From: Phenylobacterium sp. RIFCSPHIGHO2_01_FULL_69_31
Lineage (GTDB): Bacteria; Pseudomonadota; Alphaproteobacteria; Caulobacterales; Caulobacteraceae
Direction: 5' to 3'
NCBI RefSeq assembly: GCF_001824475.1
Contig: NZ_MHXN01000003.1
Span: 316,200 to 380,199, forward strand
DNA length: 64,000 nucleotides
Position 1 is the stretch's first letter; every line of letters starts with the position of its first letter. The position numbers were made by a program, and so were the translations under genes. Below the pieces are notes generated by a model. It ran no database searches. It was not told where the DNA came from and saw only the letters and a program-made list of their open reading frames with translations. Shown one piece after another: positions 9,258-19,251 of the stretch.

Positions 9258-10015
9258 CGCACCGCCTCCGTCGCGGAGCCATAGATCGCCAGCGCCGCAG
9301 CGTCGTCGAACGCGGCGGCCGGACCATCGAACATCAGGCGGCCGGCGCGTAGGGCCACGATCCGGTCGGCGAAACGTCTCGCGAGATCCACCTGGTGCAG
9401 GCTGCACAGGACGCTCGCGCCCCGCGCCTGCGCCTCGCGGCGCATCAGGTCCAGCACCTCCACGCTCACCCGCGGATCCAGACTGGCGACTGGCTCGTCG
9501 GCGAGCAGGACCTCGGGATCCAGCATCAGGGCGCGGGCGATGCCGACCCGCTGGCGCTGCCCGCCGGACAGTTCCGACACCCGCCGAGTCGGGTGTTCGG
9601 GTGAAAGGCCCACCTCCGCCAGCAGCGTGCAGGCCTTGGCCCGATAGGCTGCCGGATAGAGGCCCAGCAGCGCGCGCCAGGTCGCGATCTCGGCGATCGC
9701 GCCGGCGATCATGTTCTCCGCGACGCTCGCGCGGTCCACGAGGCCGTAGTGTTGGTGGACCATGCCCACCTTGCGGCGGATCTGCGGGAGATGGGCCGCG
9801 TCCACAGGCGTTCCATCGACACGCACGGTCCCGCCGGTCAACTCGGTCAGGCCATTCACGGCGCGCAGCAAGGTCGACTTCCCGCTGCCCGATGGACCCA
9901 CAAGCGCGCAGACCTGGCCGCGCGGGATGTGGAAGGTGACCTCGTCCAGGGCCAGGGTCCCGTCGGCGAACCGCTTGGAGACGCCTTCGAAGGCGATGTG
10001 CGGCTCGGCGCTCAT
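9254..10015 (-). CDS. phnC: Phosphonate/phosphite-type ABC transporter ATP-binding protein PhnC
   Basis: ABC ATPase of 253 residues with Walker A GPSGSGKSTLL, the Q-loop region MVHQHYGLV, the signature LSGGQRQRVGIARAL, Walker [14 protein letters not shown], and the switch His in LCSLHQVDLA. The sequence pattern (KRFADGTLALDEVTFHI..., RRKVGMVHQHYGLVDRASVAENM) is that of the PhnC/PtxA group. It overlaps phnD upstream and phnE downstream by ATGA, so the three are translated as a unit. Confidence 0.95.
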   Translation of the reverse strand: MSAEPHIAFEGVSKRFADGTLALDEVTFHIPRGQVCALVGPSGSGKSTLLRAVNGLTELTGGTVRVDGTPVDAAHLPQIRRKVGMVHQHYGLVDRASVAENMIAGAIAEIATWRALLGLYPAAYRAKACTLLAEVGLSPEHPTRRVSELSGGQRQRVGIARALMLDPEVLLADEPVASLDPRVSVEVLDLMRREAQARGASVLCSLHQVDLARRFADRIVALRAGRLMFDGPAAAFDDAAALAIYGSATEAVR

Positions 10016-10929
10016 CGGGCGGCCGCCTTCTTCAGGATCGCGGCCTTCAGCGGGTCGTCGACGCGCGCCAGCATGGCGGCGGCGGCGGCGTAGTTCCGCT
10101 CCGAGAACGCGGTGTCATAGCCGTCGACGCGCTTGCCGCCATAGCCGCGGATCATGTCGGGGGTGACGCCAGGCGCCTTGGCGACCGTCGCGAAGGCCCG
10201 CTTCAGCCGCGCCTTCATCGTGGGCGGCAGACGGGTGCTCATGCCCAGCGGTGGATTGGGGATCGGCGCGCTGCGGGCCACGACGCTCACCTCGCGCCCG
10301 GACACCACGCCCTGGTTCACCGCCTTTTCGAACGAGTCGAACGACAGCGCCGCAGCGTCCGCCTGTCCCTGCATCAGGGCCGCCAGGCTGTTGGCGTGAC
10401 TGCCCGTCAGGCGCACGGCGCCAAGGTCGCGGACAGGGTCGATGCGGGCGTCCAGCAGCATCGCCATCGGCGCGATGAACGAGGAGGCGGAGTTGAGGTC
10501 GCCAAAGGCCACCCGCCGCCCCTTGAGGTCGGAGAGCCGGCGCACCGGGCCCTTCGTCCTGGCGAACAGGCCCGCGTAGTAGGTCGAGCGGCCGTTCTCC
10601 ACCGAGACCGCGAGCAGCTCGGCGCACCCCCGCCGGCGCGCCTGGACGTAGGCGACCGGCCCGAAGAAGGCGACATCCGCGCCGCCGTTGCACATCGTCT
10701 CGACCACGGCGTTGTAGGACTGTCCCACCCGCAGCGTGAAGTGCAGCCCGGACGTGCGGGTGATGGCGTTGAACACCGGCTGGAAGTCGGCGCGCGTGCC
10801 GTCCTCGGTGCCGCCGTCCGCCGGAATGAGCACCACCCGCAGCGGATTTTGCGGCGAACCGAGCGGCGCGGCGCTCCAGGCCGCTGTCGGGATCAGGAGC
10901 GCGAGGCAGAGCATCAGCAGGCGCAGCAC
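10012..10929 (-). CDS. phnD: Phosphonate/phosphite-type periplasmic binding protein PhnD
   Basis: Periplasmic solute-binding protein of about 305 residues. A signal peptide (LRLLMLCLALLIPTAAWSA) precedes the mature domain starting near NPLRVVLIPADGGTEDGT. The family segments DVAFFGPVAYVQARR, the SDLKGRRVAFGDLNSASSF motif and a late AALMQGQADAAALSFDSFE stretch are typical of PhnD/PtxB. I chose GTG 10929 because GGAGG lies 7 nt upstream (10937-10941) and because it leaves the Pho-box-like repeat (10970-10987) in promoter position. An ATG at 10965 is in frame but has poor ribosome-site support. It is the first gene of phnDCE. Confidence 0.92.
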   Translation of the reverse strand: MLRLLMLCLALLIPTAAWSAAPLGSPQNPLRVVLIPADGGTEDGTRADFQPVFNAITRTSGLHFTLRVGQSYNAVVETMCNGGADVAFFGPVAYVQARRRGCAELLAVSVENGRSTYYAGLFARTKGPVRRLSDLKGRRVAFGDLNSASSFIAPMAMLLDARIDPVRDLGAVRLTGSHANSLAALMQGQADAAALSFDSFEKAVNQGVVSGREVSVVARSAPIPNPPLGMSTRLPPTMKARLKRAFATVAKAPGVTPDMIRGYGGKRVDGYDTAFSERNYAAAAAMLARVDDPLKAAILKKAAAR

Positions 10930-10969
10930 GAGGGGTCCTCCGGTACGCCGAAGGCATTGCCCCATCCTG

Positions 10970-10987
10970 ATGACAGGCCAAAGACAG
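10970..10987 (-). promoter_or_regulatory. Pho box (PhoB site) upstream of phnD
   Basis: On the minus strand this reads CTGTCTT-TGGC-CTGTCAT: two 7-bp repeats at an 11-bp period, matching the PhoB consensus (CTGTCAT, 4 nt, CTGTCAT) at 13 of 14 repeat positions. It lies 41-58 nt upstream of the GTG start of phnD. Phosphate-starvation control is the natural reading. Confidence 0.6.
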
Positions 10988-11011
10988 TCTCACCCGCAAA
11001 ATGACGACGAC

Positions 11012-11024
11012 TGAGAATTTCTCA
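11012..11024. promoter_or_regulatory. Palindrome TGAGAATTTCTCA upstream of phnD
   Basis: A palindrome with 6-bp arms TGAGAA/TTCTCA around one central base, 25 bp upstream of the Pho box and in the 76-bp gap between kdpE and phnD. It matches the palindromes at 5852-5864 and 8191-8203 (consensus TGARWATTYYTCA). It is a candidate operator for a second regulator of the phosphorus block. Confidence 0.5.
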
Positions 11025-11041
11025 GTTCGACGCCGACGGCC

Positions 11042-11746
11042 CTACCCGTCCGGCTCGTCGGCGATGAAGCGATACCCCACGCCCGGCTCGGTCAGGATCA
11101 GCTTGGGCGCTGACGGATCGGGTTCGATCTTCTGCCGAAGCTGGCCGATGAACACCCGCAGGTATTGGGTGTCCTCCACGTGGGCGGGGCCCCAGACAGA
11201 GAGAAGCAACTCGCGGTGCTGCATCACCTTGCCGGCGTTCTGGGCGAGCCTTGCCAGCAGGTCGTACTCCTTCGGCGAGAGATGTAGCGCCTCGCCGCCC
11301 CGGGTGACGAGCCGCCTGGGGAAGTCGATCGTCAGGCCGGATGCCCGGATGATCGGTGGCGGCGGCTTGGCCGAATGCGAGCGCTGGCGAAGCGCCGCGC
11401 GCAGCCGCGCCAGGAGTTCGCCCACCCCGAACGGCTTCTCCACATAGTCGTTGGCGCCCAGGTCCAGCGCCTCGATCTTCTCCGTCTCACGGTCGCGCGC
11501 CGAGAGGATGATGATCGGCTCGGCGTAGAACTCGCGCGCCCGGGTGAGCACCGACTTGCCGTCCATGTCCGGCAGGCCCAGGTCGAGCACCACGGCGGCC
11601 GGCGCAGCGCGGGCGATCTCGCGCAGGCCCTCGGCGCCCGTCTCGGCCCGCAGGGGCTCGAATCCCGCGGCCTGCAGGGCCGCCCTCAGGAACCGGTGGA
11701 TCTGCGGCTCGTCGTCGATGACCAGGATCTCGGGATAGAGGCTCAT
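11042..11746 (-). CDS. kdpE: KdpE, response regulator of the kdp operon
   Basis: OmpR/PhoB-type response regulator of 234 residues. The receiver domain has acidic pair D11-D12, phosphoacceptor D55 in VVLDLGLPD, and the conserved Lys in DYVEKPFG. A winged-helix DNA-binding domain follows (HLSPKEYDLLARLAQNAGKV, then QYLRVFIGQLRQKIEPDP and GVGYRF). It activates kdpFABC when phosphorylated by KdpD under K+ limitation. The start overlaps the kdpD stop by ATGA, and it closes the operon. Confidence 0.96.
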   Translation of the reverse strand: MSLYPEILVIDDEPQIHRFLRAALQAAGFEPLRAETGAEGLREIARAAPAAVVLDLGLPDMDGKSVLTRAREFYAEPIIILSARDRETEKIEALDLGANDYVEKPFGVGELLARLRAALRQRSHSAKPPPPIIRASGLTIDFPRRLVTRGGEALHLSPKEYDLLARLAQNAGKVMQHRELLLSVWGPAHVEDTQYLRVFIGQLRQKIEPDPSAPKLILTEPGVGYRFIADEPDG

Positions 11747-14424
11747 GCGGGGGTTCCAGGCGCGGGAGGCGCCTTGGGCAGGCTGATAAGCACCCGGGTC
11801 CCGCGGTCGCCATGAATTGGGCTGGCCGCAGCGATCCGCCCCCCCATCGCCTCGATGAACCCCTTGGAGATGGAGAGCCCTAAGCCCACCCCCTTGCCCC
11901 GCTCCGCCCGGTCGCTGGGCTCCTGCATCCGATGGAACGTCTCGAACACCCGCGCCAACTCGGCGGTGGGGATGCCCTTACCCTCGTCCTCGATGCTGAT
12001 CACCACGTTGTTGCGGTCCTCGTAGGCGGCGAGTTCGACCACCGTTCCGTCGGGGCTGTAGGCGATCGCGTTCTCCAGGATGTTGACCACCGCCTGCTCG
12101 AGGAGCGCGGGATCCAGCCGGACAAGCGCCAGCTCCGATGGAAAGTCGCGGTCGATCCGGCGCTTCCCGAGCCGCCGCGAGACCCGTTCCGCGGCGGCCA
12201 CCAGAACGTCGCGGACATCCACCCAGTCGTTGCGGACATTCAGGCCGCCGCCTTCCAGGCGGGTCATGTCCAGCAGGTTGCCGACGTAGCGGTTGAGCCG
12301 CTCGGCTTCCTCGCGGATCGACACCAGGAGATCGTCGCGGACCTCCTTCGTGATCGACGGGCCGTAGTCGATCAGCGTCGTCGCCGAGCCCAGCACCGTC
12401 GACAGCGGCGTGCGCAGGTCGTGGCTGACCGAGTTCAGCAGGGCCGAGCGGAGCTGATCGGTGCGGCGCAGCGCCTCGGCGCCCGCAGCCACGGCGGCGA
12501 ACTCCGCCCGCTCGAGCGCGACCGCACCCTGGTCCAGCAAGGCGCCGACGAACCGTTCGCCGTCCTCGGTGGCGATGGCCGACGGATCGACACCGACGAC
12601 GCCGGACCGCGCCTTCACGCCCTGCAGCGGGCGGAAGGTCCACGCCGCCATCGGCATGGTTCCTGTGCCGGCGCCCGTCGCCTCGCCCTTCTCCCAGCAC
12701 CAGCGGGCGGCGGCCATGTCGCCCGGCGGCAGAGCGCTCAGCGCAGGCTCCGACGCCATGATCTTGATATCCCCGTCCGAAGGTCCGAGCACCACCGCCT
12801 TGACACCCGTGGCGGCTGCCAGTTGCTCAGCCAGCGCCTTGGCGGCGTCCTCCGCATCGGCTGCGCCGGAGAGCCGGCGCGTTGCAGCGAGAACCGCCGC
12901 GATAGCGGACGCCCGGCGCGAGGTCGCCCGCGCCTGATCCCGGACCCGGCCGGTCAGCCAGCCGGTCGTGAGCGCCACGGCAAAGAACACGGCGAAGGTC
13001 AGCACGTCGGCCGGGTTGCCGATGAGCATCGTGAGCCGAGGCTCGAGGAAGAAGAAGTTGTAGAAGACGGCCGAGGCGGCCGCGGCGGCGACGGCGGGCC
13101 ACAGCCCGAACGCGATCCCCGAGACCAGCACGCTCAGCATGAAGACCATGGCGAGGTTGGCGCTCTCCACGTAGCGGTCCAGCAGCCAGGCGACGGCGGC
13201 CGCCAGGGCCACGCTGGCGAGCGCGCCGGCGTGGCCGCGCCAGGCGAGCGTCCGCAGCGACGGCCGAGGCCGCGCCTCGGGCGCCGGCGTTTCCGACGAC
13301 TCGGTGATCACGTGCAGGGCGGCGCCGCCCGCCTCCTCCAGCAACGCCCCGATGAGGTCGCGCCGCAGGCGGAACCCGCGGCGCTGGCGCCGTCCGACCA
13401 CGATCTGGGTCACGTTGTTGCGGCCGGCGAACTCGAGGACGGCGGCCACCAGGTCATCGCCCGTCAACGTCACGGTGGCGCCGCCGAGCTGCGTCGCCAG
13501 CTTCATGGCGTCGCGCAGGCGCTGGGCCGCGGCCGGGCTGGGCGGGGATGCATTGGGCCGTTCCACGTGCGCCACGGTCCACGGCGCGTCCATCATCATG
13601 TCCGACAGGCGGCGGCCCGCGCGGACCAGGGCGCCCGCCATCGCATCGGGCCCGACGAGCACCAGGATCCGCTCGCCCGCGGCCCAGGGTCCCTCGACGC
13701 CCGCCCGCTTCATGGCGCCGATGAGCTGGTCGTCCACCGCCTGGGCGGCGCGGCGCAGGGCCAGTTCCCGAAGGGCGGTCAGGTTCTCGACCTTGAAGAA
13801 CCGGTCGGCCGCCACCCGCGCGGTCTCACCCATGTAGACCTTGCCCTCGGCCATGCGCTCGCGCAGCTCGGACGGGGTGATGTCGATGAGCTCGATCTCG
13901 TCCGCGCGGCTGAGGGCGGAGTCGGGGACCGTCTCCCGCTGGCGCACGCCGGTGATCTTCCAGACCACCTCGAGCAGGCTTTCCAGGTGCTGGACGTTCA
14001 GTGTCGTCCAGACGTCGATCCCGGCCGCCAGCAGCTCCTCGACGTCCTGCCAACGCTTGGGATGGCGCGAGCCGGGCGCATTCGAATGGGCGTACTCATC
14101 GACCAGCAGCAGCTCCGGCTTGCGGGCCAGGGCCGCGTCGATGTCGAACTCCATCAGCGTCCGGCCGCGGTACTCGATCGGCCGGCGCGGCAGCACGTCC
14201 AGCCCCCGCAGCAGGGATTGCGTCTCCTTGCGGCCGTGGGTTTCGACGACACCGACCACGACGTCGCCGCCCTCCGCCTTGCGGCGTCGGGCGGCGCGCA
14301 GCATCTCGTAGGTCTTGCCGACCCCGGGCGACATGCCGAGGAAGACCTTCAGGCGGCCTTGTCCGGGTCGGGCGGCCGCCAGCAGGGCGTCCGGATCGGG
14401 CCTGCGGGGCTCTTCCAGGTTCAT
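11743..14424 (-). CDS. kdpD: KdpD, potassium/osmotic sensor histidine kinase
   Basis: Inner-membrane sensor kinase of 893 residues, close to the E. coli length. An N-terminal KdpD domain with Walker A GMSPGVGKT (residues 30-38) and LLVDEYAHSN is followed by a universal-stress-like domain (ILVLVGPDAMAGALV). Then come four membrane helices (about 395-490), a GAF-like region, and the transmitter with phospho-His in SVSHDLRTPLS, an N-box NILENAIAYS and a G-box GVGLGLSI. It reads K+ limitation and phosphorylates KdpE. It overlaps kdpC upstream and kdpE downstream by ATGA. Confidence 0.96.
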   Translation of the reverse strand: MNLEEPRRPDPDALLAAARPGQGRLKVFLGMSPGVGKTYEMLRAARRRKAEGGDVVVGVVETHGRKETQSLLRGLDVLPRRPIEYRGRTLMEFDIDAALARKPELLLVDEYAHSNAPGSRHPKRWQDVEELLAAGIDVWTTLNVQHLESLLEVVWKITGVRQRETVPDSALSRADEIELIDITPSELRERMAEGKVYMGETARVAADRFFKVENLTALRELALRRAAQAVDDQLIGAMKRAGVEGPWAAGERILVLVGPDAMAGALVRAGRRLSDMMMDAPWTVAHVERPNASPPSPAAAQRLRDAMKLATQLGGATVTLTGDDLVAAVLEFAGRNNVTQIVVGRRQRRGFRLRRDLIGALLEEAGGAALHVITESSETPAPEARPRPSLRTLAWRGHAGALASVALAAAVAWLLDRYVESANLAMVFMLSVLVSGIAFGLWPAVAAAAASAVFYNFFFLEPRLTMLIGNPADVLTFAVFFAVALTTGWLTGRVRDQARATSRRASAIAAVLAATRRLSGAADAEDAAKALAEQLAAATGVKAVVLGPSDGDIKIMASEPALSALPPGDMAAARWCWEKGEATGAGTGTMPMAAWTFRPLQGVKARSGVVGVDPSAIATEDGERFVGALLDQGAVALERAEFAAVAAGAEALRRTDQLRSALLNSVSHDLRTPLSTVLGSATTLIDYGPSITKEVRDDLLVSIREEAERLNRYVGNLLDMTRLEGGGLNVRNDWVDVRDVLVAAAERVSRRLGKRRIDRDFPSELALVRLDPALLEQAVVNILENAIAYSPDGTVVELAAYEDRNNVVISIEDEGKGIPTAELARVFETFHRMQEPSDRAERGKGVGLGLSISKGFIEAMGGRIAAASPIHGDRGTRVLISLPKAPPAPGTPA

Positions 14425-15011
14425 TGGGGCGGAGGTTGCCTCGCGGGGTAGGCGGCGTCGAGCGCCAGGTTGGTCTCGAGGACATTCACCCGCGGCTGGC
14501 CCAGCACCCCGAAGGTGCGAGCCTCGACGTGGCGGCCGATCAGCGCCCGAACCTGCCCTACGGGCGCGCCGCGGGCTGCCGCAATCCGGGCGGCCTGCAT
14601 CTCGGCATTGGCCGGCGAAATGTGCGGGTCCAGCCCGGAGGCGGAGGCCGTGACGGCGTCCGCGGGTATCGCGCCGGCGCCGGCCTCGGTCCTCAGCGCC
14701 GTCGCGCTGTCCTTGATCCGCTTCGCCAGGTCTTCGTTGAGCGGACCGAGGTTCGACCCCGACGAAGCCGAGGCGTCATAGCCATCGCTGCCGGCCGCCG
14801 AGGGCCGTCCGTGGAGGTATTGCGGCCCCGCGAAGGTCTGGCCGATGAGCTCGGAACCCACGACCCGGCCGTCGAGACGGATGAGGCTGCCGTTGGCCTG
14901 GTGGGGGAAGATCCCCTGGGCCAGGCCGGTGATCGCCAGCGGATAGGCGAGACCCAACAGGACCGTGAACAGTCCGAGGGACGCCAGCGCCGGCCGAACG
15001 AGTGCGAACAT
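14421..15011 (-). CDS. kdpC: KdpC, assembly/affinity subunit of the K+-transporting ATPase
   Basis: Single-span membrane protein of 196 residues. One N-terminal helix (ALASLGLFTVLLGLAYPLAITGLAQ) is followed by a periplasmic domain with family motifs GSELIGQTFAGPQYLHGRPSA, VTASASGLDPHISPANAEMQAARIA and the C-terminal RVNVLETNLALD. KdpC stabilises KdpA-KdpB and raises K+ affinity. AGGAG lies 7 nt ahead of the ATG, and a tiny membrane ORF (15029-15133) separates it from kdpB. Confidence 0.96.
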   Translation of the reverse strand: MFALVRPALASLGLFTVLLGLAYPLAITGLAQGIFPHQANGSLIRLDGRVVGSELIGQTFAGPQYLHGRPSAAGSDGYDASASSGSNLGPLNEDLAKRIKDSATALRTEAGAGAIPADAVTASASGLDPHISPANAEMQAARIAAARGAPVGQVRALIGRHVEARTFGVLGQPRVNVLETNLALDAAYPARQPPPQ

Positions 15012-15028
15012 GGATGGCTCCTAGCGGA

Positions 15029-15133
15029 TCAGTTTGGCGCCGCCGACGCTGCGGAACTGGCGACGGCGATCAGGATGAGGAGGAGGATCAGGCCGCCGCT
15101 GACGACGGCCGCCCGGATCAGTTGCGTGTCCAT
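15029..15133 (-). CDS. 34-aa single-span membrane peptide between kdpB and kdpC
   Basis: The ATG at 15133 overlaps the kdpB TGA (TGATG), and the frame ends 17 nt before kdpC. The product is 34 residues: a short polar start ([11 protein letters not shown]), a 20-residue hydrophobic helix rich in Leu/Ile (GLILLLILIAVASSAASA), and the end PN. Size and topology resemble KdpF, but kdpF itself is upstream of kdpA here. It may be an extra small subunit, perhaps stabilising KdpB or KdpC. The stop-start overlap and the membrane profile support translation. I do not know an established name for it. Confidence 0.6.
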   Translation of the reverse strand: MDTQLIRAAVVSGGLILLLILIAVASSAASAAPN

Positions 15134-17202
15134 CAGGCCAATCCCACGGCCGAGATCATCAGATCGATGACCTTGATCCCCACGAAGGGGGCGATGAGCC
15201 CGCCGAGGCCGTAGATCAAAAGGTTGCGCGACAGGAGCCGCGAGGCGCCGATGGCCTGGTAGCGCACGCCCCGCAAGGCGAGCGGGATCAGGAGCACGAT
15301 GATCAGGGCGTTGAAGATCACCGCCGAGAGGATCGCGCTTTGCGGGCTCGCCAGGCCCATGATGTTGAGCGCACCCAGCGCCGGCAGAGAGGCGGCGAAC
15401 ATCGCCGGGATGATGGCGAAGTACTTGGCCACGTCGTTGGCGATCGAGAAGGTGGTCAGCGCCCCGCGGGTGATCAGCATCTGTTTGCCGACCTCCACGA
15501 TCTCGATGACCTTGGTGGGATCGCTGTCCAGGTCGACCATGTTGCCGGCTTCGCGGGCCGCCTGGGCCCCGGTCTGCATGGCGACGCCCACGTCCGACTG
15601 GGCCAGCGCCGGCGCGTCGTTGGCGCCGTCGCCGCACATGGCGACCAGCCGGCCCTTGGCCTGTTCGGCGCGGATGAGCCGCAGCTTGTCCTCGGGCGTC
15701 GCCTCGGCAAGGAAGTCGTCGACGCCGGATTCCGAGGCGATGGCAGCCGCGGTCACCGGATTATCGCCGGTGATCATAACCGTGCGCAGGCCCATGCGGC
15801 GCAAGTCCGCGAACCGCTCCTTCACGCCCGGCTTGACCACGTCCTTGAGGTGGATGACGCCCACCAGCACGTTGTCCTCACTCACGGCCAGCGGCGTGCC
15901 GCCCGACCGCGCGATCCTGTCCACGGCCGCGGACACGTCGGTCGGCACGTCGGACGGGAGGAGACCGATCGATTTCAGCACGGCGTCGACCGCGCCCTTG
16001 CGCCAGGCCTTGCCGCCCGCGTTGAGGCCGGACTGGCGCGTCGTGGCCGAGAGGGGGATGATCTCGGCGCCCGCCGGCGCCTCGGCCACCAGGCCCTGGT
16101 TTCGCGCCAGCTCGACGATCGAGCGGCCTTCCGGCGTCTCATCCCCCAGCGAGGCCATCAACGCGGCCTGCAAGGCCCGTTCGGGCCGCACGTCCGGCGC
16201 CGGGACTACCTCGGTGGCCATGCGGTTGCCGAAGGTGATGGTGCCGGTCTTGTCGAGCAGCAGGGTGTCGACGTCGCCGGCCGCCTCCACCGCGCGGCCC
16301 GAAGTGGCCAGGACGTTGACCTTCAGCAGCCGGTCCATGCCGGCGATGCCCACGGCTGACAGCAGTCCGCCGATCGTGGTCGGGATCAGGGTGATGAACA
16401 GCGCGCCCAGCACGAGCGGGGACAGCGCGATCCCCGAATACTTGCCGAGGCCCAGCAGGGTCACGACGGCGATCAGGAACACCAGGGTCAGGCCCGCGAG
16501 GAGCACGGCGAGCGCGACCTCGTTGGGCGTCTTGCGCCGGTCGGCGCCTTCGACCATGGCGATCATCCGGTCGAGGAAGGTGTTCCCCGGTTCAGAGGTG
16601 ATCCGCACCTTGATCCAGTCGGAGACGACGGTCGTGCCGCCGGTCACGGCCGAGCGGTCGCCGCCGCTCTCGCGGATCACCGGCGCGGACTCGCCGGTGA
16701 TGGCGGCCTCGTTGACCGACGCCACGCCTTCGACGATCTCGCCGTCGGCCGGGATCACGTCGCCGGCCTCGACCAGAACGACTTGGCCGGCGCCGAGTTC
16801 GTGGGCGGGCGTGGGCGCCACCGTGCCGGTGCGCTCGTCCACGATCAGCTTCGCCTTCGTGGTGACCCGCATGGCGCGCAGGCTGTCCGCAGCGGCCTTG
16901 CCGCGGCCCTCGGCGATACTCTCCGCGAAGTTCGCGAACAGCACCGTGGCCCAGAGCCAGAGCGCCAGTTGCAGGGCGAAGCTCCAATCGCTGCCGCGGG
17001 CGATCTCCATCGCCGCCGAGGCTGTGGCCAGCACGGCCACCAGCCAGGTCGCGAAGATCACCGGATTGCCGGTCAGCTCGCGCGGATCGAGCTTCGCGAA
17101 GGAATCGCGCGTGGCGCGGGCGAGGATCGCCGGATTGAGGCTCGTGGCCAGGGTCGAGGCCTTGCGGCGGTTCTCGCCGAGCGGAAGATGGGCGGAGGTC
17201 AT
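15133..17202 (-). CDS. kdpB: KdpB, P-type ATPase catalytic subunit of the K+ pump
   Basis: P1A-type ATPase of about 689 residues in the inner membrane. It has the actuator motif TGESAPV, the phosphorylation motif [11 protein letters not shown], the nucleotide-binding KGAVD and GGTPLAV segments, [12 protein letters not shown], and the hinge [12 protein letters not shown]. It hydrolyses ATP to drive K+ uptake through KdpA. The ATG at 17202 ([16 protein letters not shown]) gives the family length (E. coli has 682). The frame runs further upstream into kdpA without sense. The kdpA stop is 17 nt away. Confidence 0.97.
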   Translation of the reverse strand: MTSAHLPLGENRRKASTLATSLNPAILARATRDSFAKLDPRELTGNPVIFATWLVAVLATASAAMEIARGSDWSFALQLALWLWATVLFANFAESIAEGRGKAAADSLRAMRVTTKAKLIVDERTGTVAPTPAHELGAGQVVLVEAGDVIPADGEIVEGVASVNEAAITGESAPVIRESGGDRSAVTGGTTVVSDWIKVRITSEPGNTFLDRMIAMVEGADRRKTPNEVALAVLLAGLTLVFLIAVVTLLGLGKYSGIALSPLVLGALFITLIPTTIGGLLSAVGIAGMDRLLKVNVLATSGRAVEAAGDVDTLLLDKTGTITFGNRMATEVVPAPDVRPERALQAALMASLGDETPEGRSIVELARNQGLVAEAPAGAEIIPLSATTRQSGLNAGGKAWRKGAVDAVLKSIGLLPSDVPTDVSAAVDRIARSGGTPLAVSEDNVLVGVIHLKDVVKPGVKERFADLRRMGLRTVMITGDNPVTAAAIASESGVDDFLAEATPEDKLRLIRAEQAKGRLVAMCGDGANDAPALAQSDVGVAMQTGAQAAREAGNMVDLDSDPTKVIEIVEVGKQMLITRGALTTFSIANDVAKYFAIIPAMFAASLPALGALNIMGLASPQSAILSAVIFNALIIVLLIPLALRGVRYQAIGASRLLSRNLLIYGLGGLIAPFVGIKVIDLMISAVGLA

Positions 17203-17219
17203 GACAGGAGTCCTGAGGC

Positions 17220-18932
<1,713 letters not shown>

Positions 18933-18957
18933 GGAATGGGTCCGTCAGAGCGGGCGG

Positions 18958-19044
18958 TCAGAAGCGATCTGGCCGCAGGAGGGCGGCCACCATGTAGCCG
19001 CCGATGACGAGCGCGCCCGCGCCCCAGATGAGCATCTCGAGCAT
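18958..19044 (-). CDS. kdpF: KdpF, small membrane subunit of the K+ pump
   Basis: A 28-residue single-span protein: MLEMLIWGAGALVIGG, then YMVAALLRPDRF. The GYxVxALlrPerF ending is the KdpF signature, and its place directly before kdpA fits. The ATG overlaps the stop of a 27-codon ORF upstream (TGATG). KdpF stabilises the KdpABC complex. Confidence 0.9.
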   Translation of the reverse strand: MLEMLIWGAGALVIGGYMVAALLRPDRF

Positions 19045-19127
19045 CACAGCCGCCTCAGCGCCGCTGCGAACGCCCCGAACAGCGCAAAGACCCCGAGGCC
19101 CAGCGCGATGTAGACGATGTCGAGCAA
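19044..19127 (-). CDS. 27-aa membrane peptide preceding kdpF
   Basis: It starts at TTG 19127 with GGGAG 7 nt upstream and ends by overlapping the kdpF start. The product is one hydrophobic helix with an Arg-rich end (LDIVYIALGLGVFALF, then GAFAAALRRL). The peptide is the first gene of the kdp unit. Similar short ORFs ahead of kdpF occur in other high-GC proteobacteria as far as I recall, but I cannot verify that here. Ribosome site, coupling and membrane profile support it. Confidence 0.6.
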   Translation of the reverse strand: MLDIVYIALGLGVFALFGAFAAALRRL

Positions 19128-19181
19128 TGGCTCGCTCCCGCTTCAGGTCGAATTTGAGCCTGGGGAGGTAGCAAGCCGGGG

Positions 19182-19232
19182 CGTAAAGGCTCCATTCGGA
19201 AGGCCCCACCCGCGCATAAGGAAGCCGTAAAG
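19182..19232 (-). promoter_or_regulatory. kdp promoter region with two CTTTACG direct repeats
   Basis: The gap between cobQ and the kdp unit holds CTTTACG twice on the minus strand (19226-19232 and 19182-19188), 44 bp apart. KdpE sites in enterobacteria contain TTTACA-type repeats, so these may be KdpE half-sites. I see no clear -35/-10 pair. Confidence 0.25.
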
Positions 19233-19251
19233 ATCGCGGGCCTGGGGACCT

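Noticed and set aside
11932..14451. 839-codon plus-strand frame opposite kdpD
   Set aside because: Shadow of kdpD; low-complexity His/Arg/Gln-rich product and no ribosome site.
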